Source: Candidatus Vecturithrix granuli (GTDB lineage: Bacteria; Moduliflexota; Moduliflexia; Moduliflexales; Moduliflexaceae). Taken from it: 64,000 bases of DNA. A model generated the notes under the pieces. That model had not been told where the DNA came from, searched no databases, and saw only the letters and a list, made by a program, of their open reading frames with translations. Made by a program: the position numbers and the translations under genes. Within the stretch, counting starts at the first letter, position 1. Every line of letters begins with the position of its first letter. This document shows positions 15,792-25,419 of this stretch, one piece after another. The stretch covers positions 254,194 through 318,193 of the forward strand of contig DF820463.1 of NCBI GenBank assembly GCA_000739535.1. Reading direction: 5' to 3'.

Positions 15792-18700
15792 GTGACTGAA
15801 CGTAAATCGAGAGAGCAGAGACTACGGCATCGAATCAAATTCGAGCAATTGATCGCCAGCATTTCAACAATGTTCATCAACCTTGAGCCCGATGACATTG
15901 CGGCGGGAATTCATCAAGCCTTAGAAGATATTGGAGATTTTGCAGGGGCTGACCGGAGCTATGTGTTCCTCCTCTCAGATGATGGAACGTACGCTGATAA
16001 TGTGTATGAATGGTGCGCTGAGGGCATAGACTCGCAAAAGCAAGCCCTGCAGCATTTATCCATAGAGACATTCCCCTGGTTTACTGAGCAGCTCCAACGC
16101 TCAGGGGTGCTTCATATTGCACGAGTGGCCAATCTCCCTCCGGAAGCCAGTGCTGAAAAAGCAGGGTTTGAAATGCAGCACATTCAGTCGCTGGTGACGG
16201 TGCCGCTGGTGCATGGCAAGCAGATCATGGGGTTTCTGGGATTCGACGCGGTCAAGACGGAAAAGACCTGGAAGCAAGAGGATATCGTACTTCTTCAAAC
16301 CGCCGGCAATATTTTTGCCACGACCTTACAGCGTCAGCAGGCTGAAAATGCTCTGCGAGAAAGCGAAAAACGCTATTCTGGAATTTTTAACGCCACGACC
16401 GATGCCCTGGTGCTTGTCAGTGCAGATGGCCGAATTCTCGACGCCAACGTACAGGCCTGTTCCATCTATGGAATTCCGTATAACGAGCTGCTGAAACTTC
16501 ACCTCACCGATCTGGTGACGCCCGATTATCACGACTATCTCTTGAATCAGATCAAGATGACCATCCAGACCAATAAACGGCTCAGTCTGGAAGCGATCAA
16601 TCTCCGCAGCAACGGAACTCCGTTTCATGCTGAAATTCAGGGTGGGGCCTTTGAGTTTAAGGGACAATCCCATTTTTTAGCAGCGATACGAGACGTGAGT
16701 GAAAGAAAACAGGCCGAGGAGCAGTTACGAATCTATCATGATCGCCTTGAGAATTTAGTCGAAGAACGAACAACCGAACTCGTTCAGACAAATCAACGTT
16801 TGATCAAAGAGATCGCTGAACGCAAACAGGCCGAGCTTGATCTGAAAAAAAACGAGCAATGGTTAGCGGCGATTCTGAACAGTATCGAAGAAGGGGTGAT
16901 TGTCACCGATGATGCCGGCGTGGTGACGTTCATGAATCCTGCAAGTGAATTGCTCACTGGCTATAGCCGGGAAGATGCTTCGGGAAAAGATATCATATTT
17001 CACGTGTTTGACAAAGAAACCCGGGACCCTTTGCCAGACCCTATCAAGAAAGTGCTGCAAAAAAATCTGGCTATTGGCCTGACTGATCACTCCTTCTTGC
17101 TTGCCAAAGATGGGAGAGAGATTCCGGTTGAATATCGCGGTACTCCTCTGAGAAATGAACGTGGGAATGTGACCGGAGTTGTGCTGGTATTTCATGACAT
17201 CTCGGAGCATCTTCGAACCCGGGAAGTGTTAACAGAAGAACGAACCCTGTTACGCACTCTGATTGATACCCTGCCAGATTTTGTGTTTGTCAAAGATCAT
17301 CAGAGCCGGTTTGTGCTGAACAATAGTGCACATATTCGGCTATTGGGGGCAAGTTCGCAAGAGGAACTCCTGGGTAAGTCGGATTTCGACATCTTTCCGC
17401 AGCAATTAGCGGCCTCGTATTATGCGGATGAACAAGAAGTCATACACACCGGGCAAGCGTTAATTAACCATGAGGAAATCACCATTGACCCCCAGGGAAC
17501 AACCTATTATCTGCTAACGACCAAAGTTCCATTGTACGACAGCCATGGAGAGGTCATCGGAATTGTCGGGATTTGCCGCGACATCAGTGAACGTAAACGG
17601 GCTGAAGTCGAATTACGGAATAAAGAAGAATTGCTGCGCGCCACACTTGATTCAACGACTGATGGCATCCTGGTTGTGGATAACACTGGTCAGGTGACAC
17701 ATGCCAATGCTCGTTTTGCTGAAATGTGGCGTATTCCTGAAACAATACTTGTAACCAGAAATAACGAGCAATTACTGAATTATGTGTTAGAACAACTTGA
17801 GAATTCACAGCAATTTCTTATGAAAGTTCATGGGTTATACCAGACAGCGGTAGAAGATTTTGATACCCTCTACTTTAAGGATGATCGGATATTTGAACGG
17901 TTTTCCTGTCCGCTGATTCAAGACGGAAAATCCGCCGGACGCGTTTCGAGCTTTCGAGATGTGACTGCGCGTAAACGGGTTGAAAAAGAATTAGAGGCCT
18001 ACCAGACCCATTTAGAATATCTGGTTGAAGAACGCACCCTTAAATTACAACAACTCAATGCCCAACTCCTGCGCGAGATCGATGAGCGCCGGCGGGCAGA
18101 AACAGAAATTCAAGCCATCGCCCAACGTTTCCAGACCGTGATCGAGACGGTTGGAGAGGGCATCACATTGAGTAATGATGCGGGTTATTTTGAAATTTTT
18201 AACTCGGAAATGCAAGAAATCAGCGGATATACACGCTCAGAAGCAAACAGTGATAGTGATTTTCTCGCACGGCTTTACCCTTTGCCCTCCGAACGGCAAA
18301 AAGCAATTGATGGCATGCAGGAAGTTCGTCAATGCCAGAGTTTGAGAGATATCGAAACAACCATCCAAACCAAAGAGGGGAATCAAAAGACCCTGCTCGT
18401 CTCGACAGCCATGATGCAGTATCAGGGGTGCGACTGGTTTTTAAGCGCCTATCATGATATTACCATACGCAAACAGACTGAAAAAGCCTTACAGGAAAGC
18501 GAAGAACGCTATCGGACGCTTGTCGAAACATCGCCGGATGTGATTGTTCTGATTGGTCCGGAGAGAACCGTTCTCACGTGTAACCAGCAGGCATTACGTT
18601 TAAATGGGGCTGATAGCATTGACGAAATCATTGGAAGAAGTGTGTTTGATTTTTTGGCACCAGAGGAGTATCGGCGGGCGTTGAACGATATACAGCGCAC

Positions 18701-20354
18701 TCTGGAACTGGGATCGCTCAAAAACGTCGAATATACGTGCCTCAAAAAAGATGGAACCCGCTTTCCTACGGAACTCAGCGCCTCCAGGATTCGAGATGAT
18801 TCCCAACAGGGACAATCGCTTGTGATTGTCATGCACGACATTACCGAACGGAAACAGATTGAACAGGCACTACAGCAAGCCAAAGAAGCGGCAGAAACAG
18901 CCAATCGGGCTAAAAGTGAATTCCTGGCGCACATGAGCCATGATCTCCGCACGCCGCTCAACGCCATTTTAGGCTATACACAAATTCTCCGTAGCGACCC
19001 AACTCTGTCAGAAATCCACAAAAATGCTCTGGACGTGATGTACCGTAGCGGCAATCATTTATTAACCCTGATTAATGATATTTTAGATTTATCGAAAATT
19101 GAGGCTCGAAAGTTAGAAATTGTATCAGACATCATTTTTCTGCCTGAATTTTTGAAAAATCTTGCTGAAATTGGGCAAATTCATGCGCAACAAAAAGCTA
19201 TTCGTTTTGATTATCATTTCAGCCCAAAATTACCTACACGAGTGTATGGCGACGAACGGCGGCTGCAGCAGATTCTTCTGAACTTACTGAGTAATGCGGT
19301 GAAATTTACTAACCAGGGACGTGTTGAATTCCGTGTATTTTGTTCCATCCCTCGGCATTCACCCTTCGGAACACGCCTGTGTTTTGAGGTACAAGATACC
19401 GGTATTGGAATTCCCCCGGATCAATTGACTCAGATTTTTCTCCCCTTTCACCAGGTCGCCCATGGTGGAGGATTTAGCCATACAGAGGGGACTGGTTTGG
19501 GATTGACCATTAGCCAGTATCTGGTACATAGCATGGGAGGAGAACTCCAGGTTGAGAGCGCGCCTGGGAAAGGAAGTCGTTTTTGGTTTGAGCTTGACAT
19601 GCCTGAAACAACCGTGGAGAATGCCCGGTCTGGCGATGTTGCTCTGGAAGGATCGCGGATTATCGGATTTCGCGGTGCACCACGCAGGCTCTTGATTGCA
19701 GATGATCATGATGCGAACCGTATTTTACTCAAAGATCTCTTAGCGCCATTAGGATTTGAACTTTTAGAGGCTAGAAATGGTCGGGAAACCCTTGCAAAAA
19801 TTTTTGAAGATGCTCCGGATCTTGTGTTCCTTGATTTAGTGATGTCTGAAATGGACGGCCTTGAAGTTGTCCGTCAGATTCGTCAAGCTCCCGAACTTAA
19901 AGACCTGATTGTGATTGCCATTTCAGCCAATGTCTTTGAACATACGCGCCAGGAAAGTTTAGCGGCTGGCTGCGATGATTTTCTTCCAAAGCCGATCAAT
20001 ATGTCAGAGTTATTACAAAAATTACAGCAGTATTTACAAATCGAATGGCAATATCAACCGTTCGATTCCCAACCAGGTCAAAATAATCATATAGATACAA
20101 ACCTTCAAACGATAGCTATCCCATCATACGAGGAAATTCATGCGCTTATAGCTCTTGCTCAACAAGGGCATTTGAAAAAACTGATGATCGCGCTTGACAG
20201 ACTTGACCAACTTGATATACGCTGGAAACCGTTAACAACTCAGGTACGACAGTTTGCAAACCGATTTGAGATAGATCATATCTGTCAATTTTTAGAGCAG
20301 AATTTCGAACGAGAAGGAATGCCATGCAAAACATCTCCCAAGGGGTCATTTTAG
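15792..20354 (+). CDS. multi-PAS hybrid sensor histidine kinase
   Basis: About 1520 residues. I prefer the GTG at 15792 (VTERKSREQR), because the upstream in-frame TTG lies inside the terminator stem. Order of domains: GAF (about 20-190), about six PAS/PAC units separated by coiled coils (about 200-1020, each ending in ISERK-like words), HisKA with MSHDLRTPLN (His1050), HATPase, and a receiver with phospho-Asp1348 (LVFLDLVMSEMDG). A 75-residue helical tail resembles the tail of the kinase at 40826-42814. No membrane helix, so it is a cytoplasmic sensor. Its end overlaps the next gene by 31 bp, suggesting co-translation and a shared phosphorelay. Confidence 0.93.
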   Translation: MTERKSREQRLRHRIKFEQLIASISTMFINLEPDDIAAGIHQALEDIGDFAGADRSYVFLLSDDGTYADNVYEWCAEGIDSQKQALQHLSIETFPWFTEQLQRSGVLHIARVANLPPEASAEKAGFEMQHIQSLVTVPLVHGKQIMGFLGFDAVKTEKTWKQEDIVLLQTAGNIFATTLQRQQAENALRESEKRYSGIFNATTDALVLVSADGRILDANVQACSIYGIPYNELLKLHLTDLVTPDYHDYLLNQIKMTIQTNKRLSLEAINLRSNGTPFHAEIQGGAFEFKGQSHFLAAIRDVSERKQAEEQLRIYHDRLENLVEERTTELVQTNQRLIKEIAERKQAELDLKKNEQWLAAILNSIEEGVIVTDDAGVVTFMNPASELLTGYSREDASGKDIIFHVFDKETRDPLPDPIKKVLQKNLAIGLTDHSFLLAKDGREIPVEYRGTPLRNERGNVTGVVLVFHDISEHLRTREVLTEERTLLRTLIDTLPDFVFVKDHQSRFVLNNSAHIRLLGASSQEELLGKSDFDIFPQQLAASYYADEQEVIHTGQALINHEEITIDPQGTTYYLLTTKVPLYDSHGEVIGIVGICRDISERKRAEVELRNKEELLRATLDSTTDGILVVDNTGQVTHANARFAEMWRIPETILVTRNNEQLLNYVLEQLENSQQFLMKVHGLYQTAVEDFDTLYFKDDRIFERFSCPLIQDGKSAGRVSSFRDVTARKRVEKELEAYQTHLEYLVEERTLKLQQLNAQLLREIDERRRAETEIQAIAQRFQTVIETVGEGITLSNDAGYFEIFNSEMQEISGYTRSEANSDSDFLARLYPLPSERQKAIDGMQEVRQCQSLRDIETTIQTKEGNQKTLLVSTAMMQYQGCDWFLSAYHDITIRKQTEKALQESEERYRTLVETSPDVIVLIGPERTVLTCNQQALRLNGADSIDEIIGRSVFDFLAPEEYRRALNDIQRTLELGSLKNVEYTCLKKDGTRFPTELSASRIRDDSQQGQSLVIVMHDITERKQIEQALQQAKEAAETANRAKSEFLAHMSHDLRTPLNAILGYTQILRSDPTLSEIHKNALDVMYRSGNHLLTLINDILDLSKIEARKLEIVSDIIFLPEFLKNLAEIGQIHAQQKAIRFDYHFSPKLPTRVYGDERRLQQILLNLLSNAVKFTNQGRVEFRVFCSIPRHSPFGTRLCFEVQDTGIGIPPDQLTQIFLPFHQVAHGGGFSHTEGTGLGLTISQYLVHSMGGELQVESAPGKGSRFWFELDMPETTVENARSGDVALEGSRIIGFRGAPRRLLIADDHDANRILLKDLLAPLGFELLEARNGRETLAKIFEDAPDLVFLDLVMSEMDGLEVVRQIRQAPELKDLIVIAISANVFEHTRQESLAAGCDDFLPKPINMSELLQKLQQYLQIEWQYQPFDSQPGQNNHIDTNLQTIAIPSYEEIHALIALAQQGHLKKLMIALDRLDQLDIRWKPLTTQVRQFANRFEIDHICQFLEQNFEREGMPCKTSPKGSF

Positions 20355-21466
20355 TTGTGGATGATACGCCTGAAAATCTGGGGATCCTATTTAACTATTT
20401 GGATCACCGCGGATTCACGGTTCTGCTGGTTCAAAATGGAGAAAATGCTCTGAAACAAGCTCAAACGTGCCATCCTGATCTCATTTTATTAGATGTGATG
20501 ATGCCCGACTTAAATGGTTTTGATGTCTGTCGGCGGTTGAAAGCGAACGAGACCACCTGCCATATTCCGGTCATTTTCATGTCGGCTCTTTCGGAAACCG
20601 TGGATAAACTGCAAGGATTTGAAGTCGGTGGAGTTGACTATATCACCAAACCGATTCAGTGTGAAGAAGTCGAGGCCCGGGTGAAGGCTCATCTCATGCT
20701 GCGCAAACTGCAACAAGAACTTCAAAAAAAAAATACAGCCCTCGCCGAAAAGAATGAGCAGTTACAAGCAGCTAATGCCAGTAAAGATCGTTTTTTTTCG
20801 ATTATTTCCCATGATTTACGAACCCCGTTTGTCGGTCTGATTGGGTTGACCCAGGTACTTACTGAAGAATTTGAGGCCTATCCCAAAGAGGACCTCAAAC
20901 AGCTCTTGATCAAATTGCGGAAAACCTCTGAAACATTTTACGCCCTACTTGAAAATCTTCTAACCTGGTCGCGCAGCCAGCTCGGGGTGATCGAAATGGC
21001 ACCGCGCATAGTGAATATTCGAGAAGCTATTCTTCGAAATCTGCACATCTTTGAACAAACGGCCCGAGACAAACAGATTGCCTTGACGACAAGTCTTGAG
21101 GAACCAATGTTCGTCTATGTGGACGAAAAAATGCTCGAGACCATTCTCAGAAACCTCATCTCAAATGCGGTAAAATTCACACCTTACGGCGGAAAAGTGA
21201 CGATCTCCGGTGGGCAAGATGGCTATATGGCCACGATCGTCGTCACCGATACCGGCATCGGCATCGGCCAGGAATACCTTCCCAGGCTTTTTCGGATTGA
21301 TGCCCAGTATAAACGCAAAGGAACGGCGGATGAGCAAGGGACAGGTTTAGGCTTGATTCTGTGTCAGGAATTTCTCGAAAAAAATAGAGGGAAAATATGG
21401 ATAGAAAGTAGAGAGAACGAAGGCTCGACCTTTAAATTTACCCTGCCCCAGCAACCTCCAGCATAA
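20324..21466 (+). CDS. receiver-histidine kinase protein
   Basis: 380 residues. An N-terminal receiver (VILVVDDTPENLG; phospho-Asp57 in LLDVMMPDLNG; KPIQ with the conserved Lys) is joined by a coiled coil to a HisKA (SIISHDLRTPF, His163) and an HATPase with NLISNAVKF, DTGIGIG and GTGLGL. Kinases fronted by a receiver are often the second step of a phosphorelay, here probably fed by the overlapping upstream hybrid kinase (inference from the 31-bp overlap). Cytoplasmic, no output DNA-binding domain. Confidence 0.93.
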   Translation: MQNISQGVILVVDDTPENLGILFNYLDHRGFTVLLVQNGENALKQAQTCHPDLILLDVMMPDLNGFDVCRRLKANETTCHIPVIFMSALSETVDKLQGFEVGGVDYITKPIQCEEVEARVKAHLMLRKLQQELQKKNTALAEKNEQLQAANASKDRFFSIISHDLRTPFVGLIGLTQVLTEEFEAYPKEDLKQLLIKLRKTSETFYALLENLLTWSRSQLGVIEMAPRIVNIREAILRNLHIFEQTARDKQIALTTSLEEPMFVYVDEKMLETILRNLISNAVKFTPYGGKVTISGGQDGYMATIVVTDTGIGIGQEYLPRLFRIDAQYKRKGTADEQGTGLGLILCQEFLEKNRGKIWIESRENEGSTFKFTLPQQPPA

Positions 21467-21513
21467 GTGCATGATCACAAGTTGTCAGAAGATTCCTGAA
21501 AATTTGTGTTTCA

Positions 21514-21897
21514 ATGCACTCCGCATGTATGAATATTAAAGTTTCCCATGCGATCCATAAAAAAGAGCTTTTACTGCAATACCAGGAACAGAAGCAAAAA
21601 GAGCGTCAATTGCAGGAAACCGCCTTACAAGAAGCACAACGTCTGGCGCTCATGTTAGTGGAACAATTTGGCATTGAGCGGGTGTATCTGGTTGGCCCGT
21701 TGGCATACAACAAGTTTACGGCCGGCATGAAACTTGAATTGGCGTTAGAAGGCATTCCGACAGGAACTTACGCCAGTGCATTGGGGTATCTAAAACAGAG
21801 TTCGACCTTTGAGCTAGATCTCATTGACCTCCAACAGGCCGATACCTGGACTAAACTCGCGCTCAAAGAAAAAGGCAAGCTCCTGGCAAAAAAATAA
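21514..21897 (+). CDS. degenerate nucleotidyltransferase-like protein
   Basis: 127 residues. An N-terminal helix rich in Gln/Glu is followed by FGIERVYLVGPLAYNKF and FELDLIDLQQADTW. The latter matches the Pol-beta-type nucleotidyltransferase layout found in small MNT antitoxins (hG[S]...D[I]DL...ELDLID). The catalytic GS and the first Asp-x-Asp pair are replaced (GPLA, MKLEL), so it is probably inactive. No HEPN partner gene is next to it. A second in-frame ATG at 21529 is possible. Moderately sure of the fold, unsure of role. Confidence 0.5.
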   Translation: MHSACMNIKVSHAIHKKELLLQYQEQKQKERQLQETALQEAQRLALMLVEQFGIERVYLVGPLAYNKFTAGMKLELALEGIPTGTYASALGYLKQSSTFELDLIDLQQADTWTKLALKEKGKLLAKK

Positions 21898-21901
21898 TCC
21901 T

Positions 21902-21951
21902 GGAGTGCGAAAGCTCTGCTTTCGCTGCAAAAGCAGAGCTTTTGCACTCCG
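21902..21951. repeat. hairpin repeat, GGAGTGC/GCACTCC family (copy 1)
   Basis: Nested palindromes: GGAGTGC pairs with GCACTCC, and AAAGCTCTGCTTT with AAAGCAGAGCTTT. Lies between two converging genes. A near-copy is at 25367-25415. Confidence 0.8.
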
Positions 21952-21964
21952 GAAACGCCGCGTG

Positions 21965-23632
21965 TTATTTTTTCCAGAACCGCAGCCTTCGTTTGAGCCG
22001 CCGCCAGGAAACTAACAACGAACACTGCCATTGTGCCAATTGATAGACCCAATCGGCGTCAGGAACACCATAATATTTCATGCTTCCCGGACAGCATTTA
22101 TTGAGCAAGACGACGTCATACATCCGGGCATAGCGGGAACGCCAGGGACGCGCGCGGGTACAATCAATCATCCTGATTTGATCGTCATGCAGCAGAAAAT
22201 TTTTGACGTGCGGATCGCGGTGAACCCATCCTTGCTGGTGTAATGTCCGCAACATCGCCGCAATACGCTCGACCTCGGCGCATGTGCAGGGCTGTCCTTC
22301 AAGATATTGATAGACGCTCCAGGAAGCCATGACAAACCCGAAACGTTTCTTTTCCAGGATAAACACCGGCTGCGGCACAGGCAAACCTGAAGTGTGCAAC
22401 CTCTCCATATTTCGTAAGGTTCTCTCGCCTTCTCCGGCTCGGTACCAGCTCGTGAATTGCGCCCACCAGCGTTTTTCCTGGGTTAACGACCGTTTCACAA
22501 TAAACTGTTGCCCTGAATGTCGAATCAGAAACACTTCCCCGCGATTATGCGATTGGAGCACGATTTTCGGTCTGGCGAGAAAACCGGCGACGTCCGCAAG
22601 CGTCTGAAACGTATCTTGCCACGCCGGAAAAATGTGTAAACGCCAACCAGGCTCTCTGTCAAAAAATGGCATGTTGACGACAGGCTGTTGTTTCGGTTTG
22701 TCTTGAAATTCGGAAATGATGACAGGTGGTTCTTTGACAAAATCAGAATGGTACATAAACGTAGAAGGCGGTGCTGAGCGGATAAACTGCTGCTGATGCT
22801 TTTGCAATCGAAATTGCGTCCGTTGCAAGACGGCATAAAACAGTTCTCGGAGCGTTCTGGTTTCTTTGGTGTAGGTATTGAGGTAGTATTTAAGAAATCT
22901 CAGCCGATCAGGTGTGGTCAACAGACGCAGATCAAGAAAATTCCGTCCCAACTCATCCAGATTTTTGATACGGCGTCGCTCTGAAATCCAACGCGTCGAA
23001 CGCACAGCATCAAGATCAATAAGATAAACGCGCCATTGTTCGCCGCATCGCGCAAGCAGAATATTATTCGCTGTCAAATCGCCATGATACGCGCCTGCCA
23101 GATGAAGTTTACCCAAAAATTCGGCCACACTGCGGATGAGTGCGCGTTTCAGAGCTATGGGATTATCCCCTTCCTGAAAGTACGAAGAAAGATATTTTTT
23201 TTCTGGCGCAAACTGCCAATATTCTCGGAGCGAAAGGCCGCCGGCAACGCCCTGTGTGATTAAAAGATATTCTCCTGAACGCCATGAGGTTCGGCAGTGT
23301 AAGAAAGCGACAGGCTGCGGGGTTAGGATACCTTTGCGCAAAAGAATTCGGGCAATCCGCCAGGATTTTTGCGCTTTATGTGCTTGAAAAAGAGCCTGAA
23401 TCGTTGGTTTCAGATTGTTGATGAGGTAGCGTTTGATATACACCTCGCCGGAATTCAGCTTGAGGCAATAGACTGCCCGGTCAGAATACTTCGTCAAGGG
23501 CGCATGAACATCCCGATCAGACGCCAAAAATGCTTGCAATTGCACTCGAAAGTCCGGAACGTTCCATATTTCCAGCAGATACCCCGAATAGCCTGCAAGC
23601 GTCACTGGTTGAAAGAACTCAGGCATCCTCAT
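21965..23632 (-). CDS. tandem LPS-kinase-like (WaaP/Kdo kinase fold) protein
   Basis: 555 residues with two kinase-like domains in one chain. The first (about 50-240) has VYIKRYLI with the ATP Lys and YHGDLTANNILL with Asp185 and VYLIDLDAV as catalytic and metal loops. The second (about 360-550) has FIVKRSL, the loop VHRDPHVKNFLL with Asp473, and IRMIDCTRA. Both match the WaaP/KdkA/RIO-like group that phosphorylates heptose or Kdo of lipid A core. The gene overlaps the end of msbA by 14 bp, so the two are translationally linked. I infer core-sugar phosphorylation at the inner membrane before or during flipping. A fused pair is unusual for this family. Confidence 0.78.
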   Translation of the reverse strand: MRMPEFFQPVTLAGYSGYLLEIWNVPDFRVQLQAFLASDRDVHAPLTKYSDRAVYCLKLNSGEVYIKRYLINNLKPTIQALFQAHKAQKSWRIARILLRKGILTPQPVAFLHCRTSWRSGEYLLITQGVAGGLSLREYWQFAPEKKYLSSYFQEGDNPIALKRALIRSVAEFLGKLHLAGAYHGDLTANNILLARCGEQWRVYLIDLDAVRSTRWISERRRIKNLDELGRNFLDLRLLTTPDRLRFLKYYLNTYTKETRTLRELFYAVLQRTQFRLQKHQQQFIRSAPPSTFMYHSDFVKEPPVIISEFQDKPKQQPVVNMPFFDREPGWRLHIFPAWQDTFQTLADVAGFLARPKIVLQSHNRGEVFLIRHSGQQFIVKRSLTQEKRWWAQFTSWYRAGEGERTLRNMERLHTSGLPVPQPVFILEKKRFGFVMASWSVYQYLEGQPCTCAEVERIAAMLRTLHQQGWVHRDPHVKNFLLHDDQIRMIDCTRARPWRSRYARMYDVVLLNKCCPGSMKYYGVPDADWVYQLAQWQCSLLVSWRRLKRRLRFWKK

Positions 23633-25352
23633 TATTACTCAGCATCTGGGTTTCATATAAGCGGGTGTAAACGCCGCCCTGGCTCAGTAATTCCTGGTGC
23701 GTGCCGCTTTCAAAAATCCTGCCGCAATCGAGCACAATGATATTTTCCGCTTTTTTGATGGTTGATAAGCGGTGGGCAATCACCAGCGTGGTGCGATCCT
23801 GCATCAGGTTCGCAATCGCGATTTGCACCAGTCGTTCCGACTCCGAATCCAGCGAAGAGGTCGCTTCATCGAGGATGATGATGGGCGGGTTTTTCAAAAT
23901 CGCCCTGGCAATCGCCAGCCGTTGCCGCTGCCCGCCGGATAAACGCATCCCATGTTCGCCAATGACTGTCTGATAGCCTTCAGGCAAATTTTCGATAAAT
24001 TCATGGGCATTGGCGACTTTGGCGGCCTGAATGATCTCTTCCTCAGAATAGTATTTTGCGCCGTAAGCGATATTATTGGCGACCGTATCGTTAAACAAAA
24101 TCACATCCTGTGTCACAATGCCGATTTGCTTGCGCAGCGAGGCAAAGGTGACCTCGCGGATGTTTGTCCCATCAATAAAGATATCGCCGGCGGTCGGGTC
24201 ATAAAATCGGGGCAATAGGCTGAGCAAGGTGGTTTTCCCCGCGCCACTCAAACCGACAAAGGCGGTGACATGCCCAACCGCTGCCGTAAAATTAATGTTG
24301 TGTAAGATGACCTCATCATCATATTGAAACGACACGTCTTTATAGGTGATACAATCTTTAATCGGCAACAATTCAATAGCATCGGGAGCTTCAATGACAT
24401 CGGGCTGCATGTCGAGAACCGCGAAGACACGTTCGGCCGCCGCCACCGCTTGTTGAATTTTCAGATTGAACTTGCTGATACGTTTCAAGGGTTCGTACAG
24501 CATCAATAAGGCGGTGATAAACGTCGCAAAAGTGCCAGGCGTCGTAATCCCCTGAGTCACTTCGTAGCCCCCATACCAAATCACGCCCGCAATCCCCACG
24601 CCTCCCAGAATTTCTGAAAGTGAAGAATTGACAGCGCGGATGCGCACGGCGTACAGCGAGGTCTGAAAATAATCCTGAAGAACGTGGAAAAATCGCTCAA
24701 TCTCAATTTGTTCTGCGCTAAAGGCTTTGACAATGCGGATGCCGGAAATTTTTTCATATAACAGATTGTTGATGTCAGCCATTTTTACCTGTAACGTGTG
24801 ACTATTCTTCTTGATCTTCCGGCCAAAATAGGCCACCAGCGCCACCGCTAACGGCAGAATCACCAATGAAATGATCGCTAACTTCCAGTGATGATAAAAG
24901 ACCACAACTAATAACGCCAGTGCCGTCACAACGCTGCGAATGGCGTCTGCAATAACTGTTGCCACGGCCGTTTGAAGTAAATTCACATCATTCGTAATTC
25001 TTGACACCAGTGTTCCGCTTTGCGTGTGAGAGAAAAATTTGAGCGAAAGGGTCTGGATATGGCGGTAGATCTCATCGCGCAGGTGTAACACGACCTTTTG
25101 ACCGACATATTCAATAGAATAATCCTGACCATAAGAGGCCAGTCCTTTGATCGTAATTAACACCAGAACGATCAGCGGGATATACACCAGCATGGTCTGA
25201 TCTTTTTCCACAAAAATGCCATCAACCACTTTTTTGACCAGCGAGGCTGATAAGCCTGTCGATCCTCCGGCAACGGCTGCGCACAATAAGGACAGAACGA
25301 TTGTTGCAATATAAGGCCTGGTATAGGTTAAAAGTCGTTTATAAACTTCCAT
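23619..25352 (-). CDS. msbA: lipid A / lipid ABC flippase, MsbA type
   Basis: 577 residues, a half-size exporter: six membrane helices (1-310) followed by an ATPase with GLSGAGKTTLL (Walker A), RLSGGQRQR (signature) and IIILDEATSSLD (Walker B). MsbA-type transporters flip lipid A-core or related lipids across the inner membrane as homodimers. Downstream coupling to an LPS-kinase-like gene supports the lipid A role over a drug-export one. Confidence 0.88.
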   Translation of the reverse strand: MEVYKRLLTYTRPYIATIVLSLLCAAVAGGSTGLSASLVKKVVDGIFVEKDQTMLVYIPLIVLVLITIKGLASYGQDYSIEYVGQKVVLHLRDEIYRHIQTLSLKFFSHTQSGTLVSRITNDVNLLQTAVATVIADAIRSVVTALALLVVVFYHHWKLAIISLVILPLAVALVAYFGRKIKKNSHTLQVKMADINNLLYEKISGIRIVKAFSAEQIEIERFFHVLQDYFQTSLYAVRIRAVNSSLSEILGGVGIAGVIWYGGYEVTQGITTPGTFATFITALLMLYEPLKRISKFNLKIQQAVAAAERVFAVLDMQPDVIEAPDAIELLPIKDCITYKDVSFQYDDEVILHNINFTAAVGHVTAFVGLSGAGKTTLLSLLPRFYDPTAGDIFIDGTNIREVTFASLRKQIGIVTQDVILFNDTVANNIAYGAKYYSEEEIIQAAKVANAHEFIENLPEGYQTVIGEHGMRLSGGQRQRLAIARAILKNPPIIILDEATSSLDSESERLVQIAIANLMQDRTTLVIAHRLSTIKKAENIIVLDCGRIFESGTHQELLSQGGVYTRLYETQMLSNNEDA

Positions 25353-25366
25353 TCTTTATGCAAACA

Positions 25367-25415
25367 GGAGTGTCAAAGCTCTGCTTTGACTGCGAAAGCA
25401 GAGCTTTCGCACTCC
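25367..25415. repeat. hairpin repeat, GGAGTG/CACTCC family (copy 2)
   Basis: Same architecture as 21902-21951 with a few compensating changes (GTCAAAGCTCTGC / GCAGAGCTTTCGC). Lies between msbA and the isochorismatase-like gene, on the 5' side of msbA. The changed bases largely keep pairing. Confidence 0.8.
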
Positions 25416-25419
25416 TCAA

